Assembly (NCBI GenBank): GCA_049423065.1
Contig: JBMSQB010000089.1
Location: 1 to 17,853, forward strand
Reading direction: 5' to 3'
Length of the DNA: 17,853 nt
DNA from: SYIM01 sp041182885
Lineage (GTDB): Bacteria > Pseudomonadota > Gammaproteobacteria > Burkholderiales > Burkholderiaceae_E
Within the stretch, counting starts at the first letter, position 1; each line of letters begins with the position of its first letter. Under the pieces are notes generated by a model. That model was not told the DNA's origin, made no database searches, and saw only the letters and a list, made by a program, of their open reading frames with translations. The position numbers and the translations under genes are program-made. This document shows positions 7,096-14,899 of the stretch, one piece after another.

Positions 7096-7884
7096 ATGAC
7101 CGATCGTCCCGTTCTTCATCGAACCGACCTGCAGTCGCTTGACGAACAGGGCTTTGCCATTGTTCGCAATGTCATGGACCCCGACTGGCTTCAAACCACC
7201 CTCGATACCTGCGAGCAGCTGCTGAAAGCCGAAGGTGCTTCGGCGGGCGCCGAGTTTCGCCTGGAACCGGGCTCGGATCGCCTCGCCAATCTGGTCGACA
7301 AGGGCGAATGTTTTCAGCGGCTCGTCTCGCACCCGCTGCTTCTTCAAGCGGCCGAGTCGGTACTGGGGCCCGACTGGAAGCTCTCCAGCCTCAACTACCG
7401 CGCGGCGCTGCCGGGCGAGGGACTGCAGCCTCTGCACTGCGACATGGGGCTCACGGCCGATGCATCGGGCTACGCGGTCTTCAATTCGATCTGGCTGCTG
7501 GACGACTTCACGACCGAGAACGGCCCCACGCGCTTCGTGCCGGGCACGCACCGCTCAGGGCAGCTTCCACAGCAGGTGCTGAGCGACCCCATGGCCGACC
7601 ATCCGGAGCAGAGGATCGCACTTGGCAGGGCAGGTGATGTGATTCTCACCAACGCGCACATGTGGCACGGTGGAACGACCAACCGAAGCGGACTTGCCCG
7701 CCGCTCGCTCCATGGCTTTTATGTTCGTGGGGACAAGCCCCAGCAGCAGTATCAGAAGCGGCTGCTTCGGCCACAGACCCAGGCGTTGCTGTCTCCGCTC
7801 ATGCGCCGTATCCTCGCGCTCGACGACCCCAGGAACGATGCACTGTCGGAATCAGGAAGCGGCCGCAGTGGCTTTCTACGATAG
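7096..7884 (+). CDS. phytanoyl-CoA dioxygenase-family 2-oxoglutarate/Fe(II) oxygenase
   Basis: A 262-residue cytoplasmic enzyme of the PhyH family, which hydroxylates substrates using O2, Fe(II) and 2-oxoglutarate. The iron triad is complete: His114 and Asp116 in LHCDMG and distal His191 in MWHGGT, with Arg202 or Arg203 ten or so residues later fitting the 2-oxoglutarate carboxylate. The block GPTRFVPGTHRSGQLP is also typical. I use ATG 7096 (MTDRPVLHRTD); the frame is open further upstream, but that stretch reads as promoter DNA with repeats. No clear ribosome site is seen. It is divergent from Bug receptor 1 and followed 28 bases later by Bug receptor 2, suggesting uptake and hydroxylation of one compound. 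The family is diverse, so the substrate is not predictable. Confidence 0.88.
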   Translation: MTDRPVLHRTDLQSLDEQGFAIVRNVMDPDWLQTTLDTCEQLLKAEGASAGAEFRLEPGSDRLANLVDKGECFQRLVSHPLLLQAAESVLGPDWKLSSLNYRAALPGEGLQPLHCDMGLTADASGYAVFNSIWLLDDFTTENGPTRFVPGTHRSGQLPQQVLSDPMADHPEQRIALGRAGDVILTNAHMWHGGTTNRSGLARRSLHGFYVRGDKPQQQYQKRLLRPQTQALLSPLMRRILALDDPRNDALSESGSGRSGFLR

Positions 7885-7912
7885 TCTGATCCACGCTTTC
7901 AACGAGGCCCCA

Positions 7913-8884
7913 ATGAACCCATGTTTCCGATCCGCCGCCACGGCGCTTGCCCTGACCCTTGCTGTTGCAGGCCCGGTGGCCGCGCAACCCCAGGAGCCCT
8001 GGCCCAGCCGCCAGGTCACCGCAATCGTGCCCTTCCCCGTTGGGCAGGGGATCGACATCATGGCAAGGGTCCTCACCACCGAGATCAACCGGATCACGGG
8101 TCAGCCATTCGCCGTGATGAATCGCGAAGGCGCGATCGGTTCGATCGGCACCTCGGCCGTCGCGCGCTCCAAGCCCGACGGCTACACGCTCCTCATCGGG
8201 CCCAATACGCCGATCACGATCGCGCCACATGTGCTCAAGTCGGTTCCCTACACGTTCGATGCAATCACGCCGGTCTGCCAGACCTTCGAAAACGTGATGG
8301 CGATTTTTGTGAAGCAGGGTTCGCCGTGGCGCTCGCTCAAGGAATTGTTCGATGCAGCCCAGGCGCAGCCGGGCAAGCTCACCTGGGGCCATACCGGTCT
8401 GGGATCGGTTCCACATCTGTCCATGGCGGGCTTGCTGCAAGCCACCACACTCAAGGTTCAGGACGTGCCGTTCAAGGGCGAGGTGCAGATCCTGCAACTG
8501 TTGATCTCGGGCGAACTCAACTTCTCGGCGTCTTCGATTTCCGGCATGTATGGCCGCGGGCTCGAGCCGCTTGCCGTGTTTGCCGACAAGCGGCACCCCG
8601 CCTACCCCGATACGCCAACGGTCGCCGAGCTGGGCTATCCCGCCGGTGTTCCGGGGCTCAATGGCATTTTCGTGCCGCAGGGCACGCCGGAGCCCGTGAT
8701 CGCGGCCATTGAAAAGGCCTGCCGCTCGGCGGTTGAGTCGGAAAGCTTCACCAGCTCCGCCGCGCGTTTCCGTCAAACCCCTGCCTTTCTGGGTAGCGCC
8801 GACTTCACCCGTCGTCTGCGTAACGACTACGAGGCCAAAGGCAAGCTCGTGCGCGAGCTCGGCATCAAGCAGGACGGCAACTGA
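7913..8884 (+). CDS. Bug-family periplasmic solute receptor 2
   Basis: A 323-residue exported receptor of the TctC/Bug family. The signal peptide (MNPCFRSAATALALTLAVAG, cleavage near VAAQ) leads into EPWPSRQVTAIVPF, then KPDGYTLL, VPFKGE and YPDTPTVAELGYP. The usual ligand-loop motif PGGxxD is changed to PVGQGID (residues about 42-48), and the typical ENRPGAgG is NREGAIG, so ligand contacts probably differ from the other two Bug proteins here. ATG 7913 has GAGG at 7904-7907, five bases away; the open frame upstream (from 7670) overlaps the dioxygenase and is not used. It lies 28 bases after the dioxygenase gene, consistent with one transcript. It converges on the CoA-ligase-like gene at 8926 with no clear terminator between them. 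Confidence 0.92.
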   Translation: MNPCFRSAATALALTLAVAGPVAAQPQEPWPSRQVTAIVPFPVGQGIDIMARVLTTEINRITGQPFAVMNREGAIGSIGTSAVARSKPDGYTLLIGPNTPITIAPHVLKSVPYTFDAITPVCQTFENVMAIFVKQGSPWRSLKELFDAAQAQPGKLTWGHTGLGSVPHLSMAGLLQATTLKVQDVPFKGEVQILQLLISGELNFSASSISGMYGRGLEPLAVFADKRHPAYPDTPTVAELGYPAGVPGLNGIFVPQGTPEPVIAAIEKACRSAVESESFTSSAARFRQTPAFLGSADFTRRLRNDYEAKGKLVRELGIKQDGN

Positions 8885-8925
8885 GGCGGCCCCATGCTGG
8901 ATGAGATCATCCGACCCGCTCCCCG

Positions 8926-10287
8926 CTAGCGCGCATCGACAAAGCGCTTGGCCTTGGTCTGAGACCCCGGGTCGTAGATCTCCTTCGCAGCCGCAAACAC
9001 CACCCGGGGCCGAACCCGCGATACATGCTGCGTGCGCTCGGCTACTGTGATGGCGAGCGCCTCGCGGTTGGCCACACGCGTGGCCACGCGAACCTGAAGT
9101 TCATCCATGGACAAGGGATCCTGCGGGTCGCTTCGACCCACCACCACCTGAAACTCGTCAACGTCGGCAATCGACTGCAGGGCATCGAGCAGCGCTGCCG
9201 GATTGATCAGCATGCCTTTCACCTTGACGAGGTCGCGGGTTCGCACCACCGGCCCCACGATCCGATCGCCGAAGCGACCGCAGTGCGGGCAGGCGCCGCG
9301 CTCAATGGACACGATATCGCCCACCACGAACCGGATGAGCACAGTGCCACGACGGTTGAGATGCGTGACCGCCAGTGCGCCCCGCTCACCGTCGGGCAGG
9401 CGCTGTCCGGTGTCGGGATCGACCACCTCGTGAAACTGGATCTCGGGCGCGGGGTTGTGCCAGGGGCCGTCTTCGCGGCATTGCGCAAACGCACCCAGTT
9501 CGGTGGATCCATAGCGATCAAAGACGATGGTGGACTCCGCGCCCAGTTCCCTGAGGCAGCGGCGCAGATCCTCGCGGAGTGCGGGTGACGAAGCTTCACC
9601 CGTGATGGCACACATGCGGACACGGCTGAAGTCGGCACCTGACTCGATCGCCCTCATCAGCACCCGACGGATAAAACTCGGCACGCCCCACAGGATGGTG
9701 GCGCGATTCGCCGCGATGGCCTGTACAGCATGGTCCAGCGGCCGGTGCACGCCAAACCCGCCATGCTCCGCCCCGGGAAGCGCGGCAAAGATCGATGCGC
9801 CTGCAGCATAGGCGTTGGTGGCGGACCGCACGAAGGCGCCCATCGGGGCTGCCGTAAGCGGGAACAGGTTGGCGATCACATCGCTCGCACGGATGCCCGA
9901 GATCTCGGCGACCCGGGCAGACTGGAACAGATACGCGTGATAGTCGTGCGTGGTGTTGTAGACCGGGGTGGGGTCGGCGCTGGTTCCCGTGGTGTAGATC
10001 ACCTCCCAGAGCACCCGCTCGTGGAGCGGCAGATCGGGCAGCTGCAGCCTGAAGCGCTCGGGCGTCTCCATCATGGCCTGCTTGGGCGTGAGCGGCAGCT
10101 GCGAGAGATCACCGACCGTTCGGATGGCATGCGGGTCGACCCCGGCCTGCGACCAGCGCTCACGGTAATAAGGGTGGCCGCGCGCACAAAGCGCGAGCAT
10201 GTCCTGAAGTCGCGCGTTCTGGAAGGCTTCGATCACTGCATCGGGCTGCTCGAGTCCGCCCTCGAGGCGTGCGCTGGTTGGATTCAC
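8926..10287 (-). CDS. phenylacetate-CoA ligase-like AMP-forming enzyme
   Basis: A 453-residue adenylate-forming enzyme of the PaaK family, expected to activate a carboxylic acid to its CoA thioester through an acyl-AMP. Visible motifs are YTTGTSADPTPVY (98-110, ATP loop), ITGEASSPALREDL (228-241), YGSTELGAF (259-267), GDIVSIERGACPHCGR (323-338, with a CPHC pair as in PaaK relatives), RTRDLVKVKGMLINP (349-363) and the C-terminal TKAKRFVD, whose Lys445 or Lys447 would be the catalytic lysine. Translation starts at a GTG (10285-10287) that overlaps the stop of the upstream MaoC-like gene as GTGA, so the two are coupled. The real acid could be aromatic or aliphatic; the family alone does not decide. 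No neighbouring phenylacetate (paa) genes are present. Confidence 0.88.
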   Translation of the reverse strand: MNPTSARLEGGLEQPDAVIEAFQNARLQDMLALCARGHPYYRERWSQAGVDPHAIRTVGDLSQLPLTPKQAMMETPERFRLQLPDLPLHERVLWEVIYTTGTSADPTPVYNTTHDYHAYLFQSARVAEISGIRASDVIANLFPLTAAPMGAFVRSATNAYAAGASIFAALPGAEHGGFGVHRPLDHAVQAIAANRATILWGVPSFIRRVLMRAIESGADFSRVRMCAITGEASSPALREDLRRCLRELGAESTIVFDRYGSTELGAFAQCREDGPWHNPAPEIQFHEVVDPDTGQRLPDGERGALAVTHLNRRGTVLIRFVVGDIVSIERGACPHCGRFGDRIVGPVVRTRDLVKVKGMLINPAALLDALQSIADVDEFQVVVGRSDPQDPLSMDELQVRVATRVANREALAITVAERTQHVSRVRPRVVFAAAKEIYDPGSQTKAKRFVDAR

Positions 10288-10733
10288 GACTGCGGTCTCG
10301 TGGCAATGAGCGCAATCTTGTCGTTTCTGAATACTTCCTGGTCATGCTGGTTGTAAACATGGTCGCGGAAGGTGACCACGCCCACCTCGGGTTTGGAGGT
10401 GGCGCGCTTGGCCATGACTTCCACCTCGGTACGGATGGTGTCTCCCGGACGGACCGGTGCCATGAACCGCGCGCCTTCGATCGCAAGAAGCCCGCGAATG
10501 CTCTCCGAGAAGAGCGCGCCGGTCATGGAGGTGGAAAAGGACATGATCAGATGACTGGGGCAGATCAGGCCACCGTAGGCGGTATTGCGACCGGCTGCAT
10601 CGTCGAGAAAAAGCGGCACACGGTAGCCCACCAGCTGGCAGAACGCGAGGTGATCCTCGAGCGTGATCGTGCGCTCGCCCACGCGGTGAACCGAACCGGT
10701 TTCGAACTCTTCATACCAGTGACTGCGTACCAA
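10284..10733 (-). CDS. MaoC/hot-dog fold protein lacking the hydratase dyad
   Basis: A 149-residue single hot-dog domain protein: YEEFETGS start, GERTITLEDHLAF helix, AYGGLICPSHLIMSF, and ARFMAPVRPGDTI strand, all typical of MaoC-like enoyl-CoA hydratases. Gapless comparison with the family core GDxNPxHxD gives GYRVPLFLD (36-44), so the catalytic Asp is Tyr37 and the catalytic His is Phe42. Classical (R)-hydratase activity is therefore doubtful; it may bind acyl-CoA or act by another mechanism. The start is a TTG at 10731-10733 with AAGG (complement of 10741-10744) seven bases upstream; no ATG in frame fits. It is translationally coupled to the CoA-ligase-like gene and divergent from Bug receptor 3. 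Confidence 0.8.
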   Translation of the reverse strand: MVRSHWYEEFETGSVHRVGERTITLEDHLAFCQLVGYRVPLFLDDAAGRNTAYGGLICPSHLIMSFSTSMTGALFSESIRGLLAIEGARFMAPVRPGDTIRTEVEVMAKRATSKPEVGVVTFRDHVYNQHDQEVFRNDKIALIATRPQS

Positions 10734-10794
10734 GATGAGGCCTTTCTGAATCCGAGAGGCGTGCGATTGACTCGCCTCGAAAAATCATCCATCG

Positions 10795-10811
10795 TCGATC
10801 ACGCTGATCGA
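10795..10811. promoter_or_regulatory. 7+3+7 inverted repeat, candidate operator
   Basis: TCGATCA (10795-10801), spacer CGC, TGATCGA (10805-10811) is a perfect inverted repeat in the divergent spacer between the MaoC-like gene (start 10733) and Bug receptor 3 (start 10886). It could serve both directions. No convincing -10/-35 pair could be placed around it, and no regulator gene is adjacent, so its role is inference. Confidence 0.4.
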
Positions 10812-10885
10812 GACGTGCATTGCGCCTCATCCATCAGCAAACCCAGACCATTCCGCATCGTGCATCAAGCCAGGAAGGACAGGCG

Positions 10886-11914
10886 ATGAACCACCGAATT
10901 TTCAGAACCCGCTCCCAGCTCAAACCGCTGGCTGCGTGCCTTGCAGCGGTTGCCGCGCTTTCATGGAGCACGGCCGGCATGGCGCAGGCCACCGCCGCGT
11001 CGGGCGGCGCTGCATCGAAATACCCGGAGCGTCCGATCCGGATCGTGAACACCTTCCCGGCCGGTGGCTCGGGCGACCAGGTGATTCGCACGGTCTTCAA
11101 CAAGGTCTCGCAGAGCGTGGGGCAACCCTACGTGGTGGACACCCGCGCCGGTGCTGCGGGCGCAATCGGCACCACCCATGTGGCGAAGTCCGCGCCCGAC
11201 GGCTACACCTTCGTGCTCGGCACCGCCAGCACGTTCGGCACCAATTCGGCCACGCAACCCAATCTCGCCTACGACCCAATCGCCGACTTCACGCCGGTCA
11301 TCCAGATGGCGAGCACGCCCTATCTGCTGCTCGCCCATCCATCGGTGCCGGCTGCCAACCTGAGCGAGTTTCTGGCTTATGCCAACGCTCAGAAGGGCAA
11401 GCTCAACTTCGGCTCGTTCGGCCTGGGAAGTTCCAACCACCTGGCCTATGAGCTCCTGATCAGCGTCACCCGTATTCCGATTGTCCACGTGCCTTACAAA
11501 GGGGGCGCGCCGCTCATCACCGCGCTGCTGGCGGGCGAAGTGCAATCCTCCATGGATGTCTACGCCACCGCCAATCCGCATATCCAGGCCGGAAAGTTCC
11601 GGGTGCTGGGCGTGGCCGCGCCCAGGCGGTTCAGCCTCATGCCCGACGTGCCCACGCTCGCCGAGCAGGGGCATGCCGTCAGTGGCGGCACCTTTTTCGC
11701 ACTGCTGGGGCCCGCCCGCCTGCCGCAGACCATCGTCGATTTCCTGAACACCGAGGTGAACAAGGCGCTTCGCGACCCCGAGGTTCAGACCCGGCTGCGC
11801 TCGCTGGGCGTTGAGCCCGTGGGCGGCCCGCCCGAGGTCCTTGCCAAGGCGGTTGCCGATGAAGTGGCCATCTGGACGCGGCTGGTGAAAACCCAGGGAC
11901 TCAAGTTCGATTGA
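10886..11914 (+). CDS. Bug-family periplasmic solute receptor 3
   Basis: A 342-residue exported TctC/Bug receptor. A long signal region (MNHRIFRTRSQLKPLAACLA, cleavage near GMAQA) is followed by a short Ala/Gly/Ser linker, then YPERPIRIVNTFPAGGSGDQ, DTRAGAAGAIG, SAPDGYTFVLG, VPYKGGAP and MPDVPTLAEQG. It keeps the PAGGSGD ligand loop, unlike Bug receptor 2. ATG 10886 follows AGGAAGG (10872-10878) at a 7-base spacing; an upstream open frame from 10820 has no such support. It is divergent from the MaoC-like/CoA-ligase pair, which suggests it collects the acid that the ligase activates. It ends 150 bases before the IclR leader; no membrane partners are seen. Confidence 0.92.
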   Translation: MNHRIFRTRSQLKPLAACLAAVAALSWSTAGMAQATAASGGAASKYPERPIRIVNTFPAGGSGDQVIRTVFNKVSQSVGQPYVVDTRAGAAGAIGTTHVAKSAPDGYTFVLGTASTFGTNSATQPNLAYDPIADFTPVIQMASTPYLLLAHPSVPAANLSEFLAYANAQKGKLNFGSFGLGSSNHLAYELLISVTRIPIVHVPYKGGAPLITALLAGEVQSSMDVYATANPHIQAGKFRVLGVAAPRRFSLMPDVPTLAEQGHAVSGGTFFALLGPARLPQTIVDFLNTEVNKALRDPEVQTRLRSLGVEPVGGPPEVLAKAVADEVAIWTRLVKTQGLKFD

Positions 11915-11957
11915 GCCTCGGGGGCCGGCCTGCGTACGCGGATCGAAACGCACCCGC

Positions 11958-11986
11958 TTGACCTGCCTGAAATCACTGCCTATTCT
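11958..11986 (+). promoter_or_regulatory. sigma70-like promoter of the IclR-hyu operon
   Basis: TTGACC (11958-11963, five of six -35 bases) is separated by exactly 17 bases from TATTCT (11981-11986, four of six -10 bases). Transcription would start near 11993, inside the GGAACA/TGTTCC repeats, so an IclR-type protein bound there would block or gate initiation. Confidence 0.6.
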
Positions 11987-11990
11987 TTTT

Positions 11991-12016
11991 GGAACAGTGT
12001 TCCGTTTAATGGAACA
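11991..12016. promoter_or_regulatory. triple half-site operator, probable IclR autoregulatory site
   Basis: GGAACA (11991-11996), one base, TGTTCC (11998-12003), seven bases, GGAACA (12011-12016). The three half-sites form two overlapping perfect inverted repeats, 6+1+6 and 6+7+6. They begin five bases after the -10 box and lie just ahead of the IclR gene. IclR-family proteins commonly bind short palindromes at their own promoter; binding by this one is inferred. Confidence 0.6.
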
Positions 12017-12052
12017 AACCCCGTGGCCTCATGATTCCGCGGGTGCAATCAA

Positions 12053-12058
12053 GAGGAG
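12053..12058 (+). promoter_or_regulatory. strong ribosome site pointing to an ATT start
   Basis: GAGGAG is the best ribosome-binding match before the regulator gene. The first ATG (12095) is 36 bases away, too far, while an in-frame ATT at 12065 is at the ideal 6-base spacing. No ATG, GTG or TTG in the IclR frame lies between them. Confidence 0.5.
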
Positions 12059-12094
12059 ACAGCCATTCCCGCTGCCGATCCGTCGGGCGCCAGC

Positions 12095-12826
12095 ATGCAG
12101 GCCTCGGACATCACCCTGCGCTTGCTGGAGCATCTCGCGCTCGAGTCCGAGCCCAGGGGCGTCACCGAACTGGCCCAGGCACTTGGCCTTGCCAAGACCA
12201 CCGCCCATCGGCATCTGCGCACCCTGGTTGAGCGTGGCTTTGCGAGGCAGCACGCCGCCACCCAGCGCTATGAGCCCGGCATCAAGCTCTTCCAGCTGGG
12301 CGAACGGCTGCGCGAGCGCTTCACCCTGGGCCGCGCGGCGCGCGAGGTGATGCAGCGGCTGCGAGACACAAGCGGCCAGGCCGTCACGCTCTCGGCACTG
12401 ATCGAGGATCGGGTGATCGTGGTCGACCTCCTGCAGGGCCACAGCCTGATCGAGTTCGGGGTTCGCCCCGGCACTGAAATGCGTCTCACCGGCACTGCGC
12501 ACGGACGCGTCGCACTGGCGTTCGGGCCAGCATCATTGCGTCCTGCCCAAGGTCACAGCGCCACCAACCGGCGCGACGCTGCCGCATTGGGGCGCCAACT
12601 TTCAGCGATCCAGAAACAGGGTTGGGCCACTGCCGCCAACGAAGTCATGTTCGGCATGAACGCGCTCGCCGCGCCGATCCATGGCGCAGATGGCCAATAC
12701 CTGGGCGCCGTCGCAATTGTGGGCTCCGTGCAGTACATCCCCGCCAAGCCTGCAGCCGCTCAGATCGAGCAGGTCACGCGGGCTGCAGCGACCATTTCCT
12801 CTCATATGGGCTGGAGACCGACTTGA
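12095..12826 (+). CDS. IclR-family transcriptional regulator
   Basis: A DNA-binding regulator of 243 residues from ATG 12095. It has an N-terminal winged helix-turn-helix (about 4-60, recognition region VTELAQALGLAKTTAHRHL at 23-41) and a C-terminal IclR effector domain (about 75-240, with RLTGTAHGRVALAF and the late ALAAPIHGADGQYLGAVAIVG block). It probably senses the substrate of the downstream hydantoinase-type enzymes and controls them and itself through the repeats at 11991-12016. The ribosome site at 12053-12058 instead favours initiation at ATT 12065, which would add ten residues (PAADPSGAS after the initiator). Its stop codon overlaps the TTG start of hyuA (TTGA), coupling regulator and enzyme translation; a regulator as first gene of its own operon implies feedback control. 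Confidence 0.9.
   Translation: MQASDITLRLLEHLALESEPRGVTELAQALGLAKTTAHRHLRTLVERGFARQHAATQRYEPGIKLFQLGERLRERFTLGRAAREVMQRLRDTSGQAVTLSALIEDRVIVVDLLQGHSLIEFGVRPGTEMRLTGTAHGRVALAFGPASLRPAQGHSATNRRDAAALGRQLSAIQKQGWATAANEVMFGMNALAAPIHGADGQYLGAVAIVGSVQYIPAKPAAAQIEQVTRAAATISSHMGWRPT
12812..12816 (+). promoter_or_regulatory. ribosome site deciding the TTG start of hyuA
   Basis: TGGAG lies inside the end of the IclR gene, six bases before TTG 12823. HyuA-family homology starts within ten residues of that TTG (AVDIGGTFTD), and no ATG is available nearby in frame. Confidence 0.55.
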
Positions 12827-14898
12827 AAGAGGTTTATTCACTGGCCGTCGACATCGGCGGCACGTTCACCGACATCGTGCTGCGGGCGGGAGACGGCAGC
12901 CTCACGGTCGACAAAACCCTCACCACCCCGCGCAATCTGCTGGAAGGGTTTTTCACCGGGGTCAATGCGGTGCTCCGCCGCCGCGGGATCAGCCCTGCCC
13001 AGGTCAATGGCGTGATCGTTCATGCGACCACCGTGGTGACCAATTCGCTGATCGAACGCAAAGGCGCGCCTACCGCCATGCTGGTCACCGAAGGGTTTCG
13101 CGACCTGCTCACCATCCGTAACGAACACCGCTACGACATGTATGACCCGCAGATCGAATTCGCCCCGCCGCTGGTGGCTCGCGAACTCACCTTCGGCGTG
13201 AAGGAACGTACGCTCGCCGATGGCACGGTCACCGACCCGCCCGACCTCTCGTCCATCAACCTCGCGATCGAGGCACTCCGCGCGCAGGGCGTTCGGTCGG
13301 TGGCGGTGTGCCTGCTGAACAGCTACGCCAACCCCGCCAACGAGCAGGCGGTCGCGGCGCATCTGCGGCAGGAGCTGCCCGACATCTTCATCTCGCTCTC
13401 GAGCGAGATTGCACCACAGGTGCGGGAGTATCCGCGCGCCTCCACCACCGCAATCAATGCCTACACCATGCCGGTGTCCCAGCCTTATCTGCAGGCGCTT
13501 CGTCGCCGGCTGGCTGACGAGAACTACGCCAATGAGCCGCTGATCATGCTCTCCTCGGGCGGGATCATCGGGGCGGAGATCGCCGGGCGGCATCCGGTGC
13601 GCATGATCGAGAGCGGCCCCGCTGCCGGCGCACTCGCGGCCAGTTTCTTTGCCGAGCAGTTGTCGCTTGATCGGCTGATGTCGTTCGACATGGGCGGCAC
13701 AACCGCCAAGGCCTGCCTCATCGAAGACGGCAGGCCGCTGGTCACCGGATTGTTTGAAGCCGACCGCAAGTACCGCTTCAAGGAAGGAAGCGGCATGCCG
13801 GTCACCATCCCGTCGATCGACATGATCGAGATCGGCGCAGGTGGCGGCAGCATCGCGCATGTCGATGCGCTGGGACTCCTCAAGGTGGGACCGGAAAGCG
13901 CGGGTGCCGACCCTGGGCCCGCATGCTACGGTCGCGGGGGTACCGAGCCCTGCGTGACCGATGCCGATCTGGTGCTGGGTCTTCTGGACGCCGACAACTT
14001 TTTGGGTGGCGACATGAAGCTTGATCGTCGCGCGGCGATCATGGCCATGGAGCGCCTGGGGACCCGACTGGGCACCAGCGTCGACGATACCGCGCGCGGC
14101 ATATACCGAATCGTTGCCGAAGCCATGGCGTCGGCCACGCGCGCACATGCCACCGACCGGGGGGTCGATTACCGCGGGCTTCCGCTCCTCGCCTTTGGCG
14201 GGGCCGGGCCGGTTCATGCGTGCGAGGTGGGTTCGCTGCTGCAAAGTCGCGCCGTGATCTTCCCGCCGCAGGCAAGCGTACTGTCCGCGTTTGGCACCTT
14301 GGTCACCCCGGTTCGGCTCGACCTGGTTCGAAGCGCGCTCGGCCTCCTCGAGTCAGTCGACTGGCAGCGCGCCGCCCGGCTGATCGACCACATGGAAGCA
14401 GAAGGGCGCGCCGCGCTCAAGGCGGCAGGCGTGGCTGCGCCCGACATCCGGATCAGTTTCGGCGCCGACCTGCGCTACTTCGGGCAGCAGAACGAAGTGA
14501 GCATCATGATCGCCGCCGACCCCCGGGCAGATCGCGATCCGGTACCCATCCAGACCGAGTTCGAGCGAGCCTATTTCGCGCAGTACGGCTTCAATCCCAA
14601 CCATGTGGCGGTGGAGATCGTGAACTGGCGACTCACCGCACACGGCCCCGATGTGGAACGCCGCACATCAGGCAGTCCAGCCACGCACCCCGGCGCGCCG
14701 CGCAGCACGCGCACCGTCACGCTGTGGGACTCGGCTCGCGAGGTACCCGTGTATGAGCGCAATGCGCTTGCCACCGGTCAGTCGGTCAATGGACCCGTGC
14801 TCATCGAAGAGCGCGAGACCACCATCGTCATTCCGCCTGGCTGGCGCGCATTGATCGACCGCACGGCCTCTATCATCGCTACGCCCCTGGAGGCCTGA
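12823..14898 (+). CDS. hyuA: hydantoinase/5-oxoprolinase subunit A family protein
   Basis: A 691-residue ATP-binding subunit of the hydantoinase A / N-methylhydantoinase / 5-oxoprolinase / acetone-acetophenone carboxylase superfamily. These enzymes use ATP to activate a carbonyl for ring opening or carboxylation and work with a HyuB partner. Visible: N-terminal DIGGTFTD (10-17, ASKHA-type phosphate loop), HATTVVTNSLIERKG, a second phosphate loop FDMGGTTAK (288-296), IGAGGGSIAHVD, SAGADPGPACYGRGG and FGGAGPVHACE. The TTG start at 12823 overlaps the IclR stop as TTGA and has TGGAG six bases upstream. HyuB follows after one base. The exact reaction is open: cyclic amide hydrolysis is more likely than carboxylation because no third carboxylase subunit is seen. 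Confidence 0.92.
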   Translation: MKEVYSLAVDIGGTFTDIVLRAGDGSLTVDKTLTTPRNLLEGFFTGVNAVLRRRGISPAQVNGVIVHATTVVTNSLIERKGAPTAMLVTEGFRDLLTIRNEHRYDMYDPQIEFAPPLVARELTFGVKERTLADGTVTDPPDLSSINLAIEALRAQGVRSVAVCLLNSYANPANEQAVAAHLRQELPDIFISLSSEIAPQVREYPRASTTAINAYTMPVSQPYLQALRRRLADENYANEPLIMLSSGGIIGAEIAGRHPVRMIESGPAAGALAASFFAEQLSLDRLMSFDMGGTTAKACLIEDGRPLVTGLFEADRKYRFKEGSGMPVTIPSIDMIEIGAGGGSIAHVDALGLLKVGPESAGADPGPACYGRGGTEPCVTDADLVLGLLDADNFLGGDMKLDRRAAIMAMERLGTRLGTSVDDTARGIYRIVAEAMASATRAHATDRGVDYRGLPLLAFGGAGPVHACEVGSLLQSRAVIFPPQASVLSAFGTLVTPVRLDLVRSALGLLESVDWQRAARLIDHMEAEGRAALKAAGVAAPDIRISFGADLRYFGQQNEVSIMIAADPRADRDPVPIQTEFERAYFAQYGFNPNHVAVEIVNWRLTAHGPDVERRTSGSPATHPGAPRSTRTVTLWDSAREVPVYERNALATGQSVNGPVLIEERETTIVIPPGWRALIDRTASIIATPLEA

Positions 14899-14899
14899 C

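Noticed and set aside
8899..8912. GGATGA-GA-TCATCC inverted repeat between Bug receptor 2 and the CoA-ligase-like gene, as a bidirectional terminator
   Set aside because: Stem is short and there is no T-run on either side; could be chance.
12838..14244. 468-codon open frame antisense to hyuA
   Set aside because: High-GC shadow of hyuA with no recognisable domain; the sense strand encodes an intact family protein throughout.
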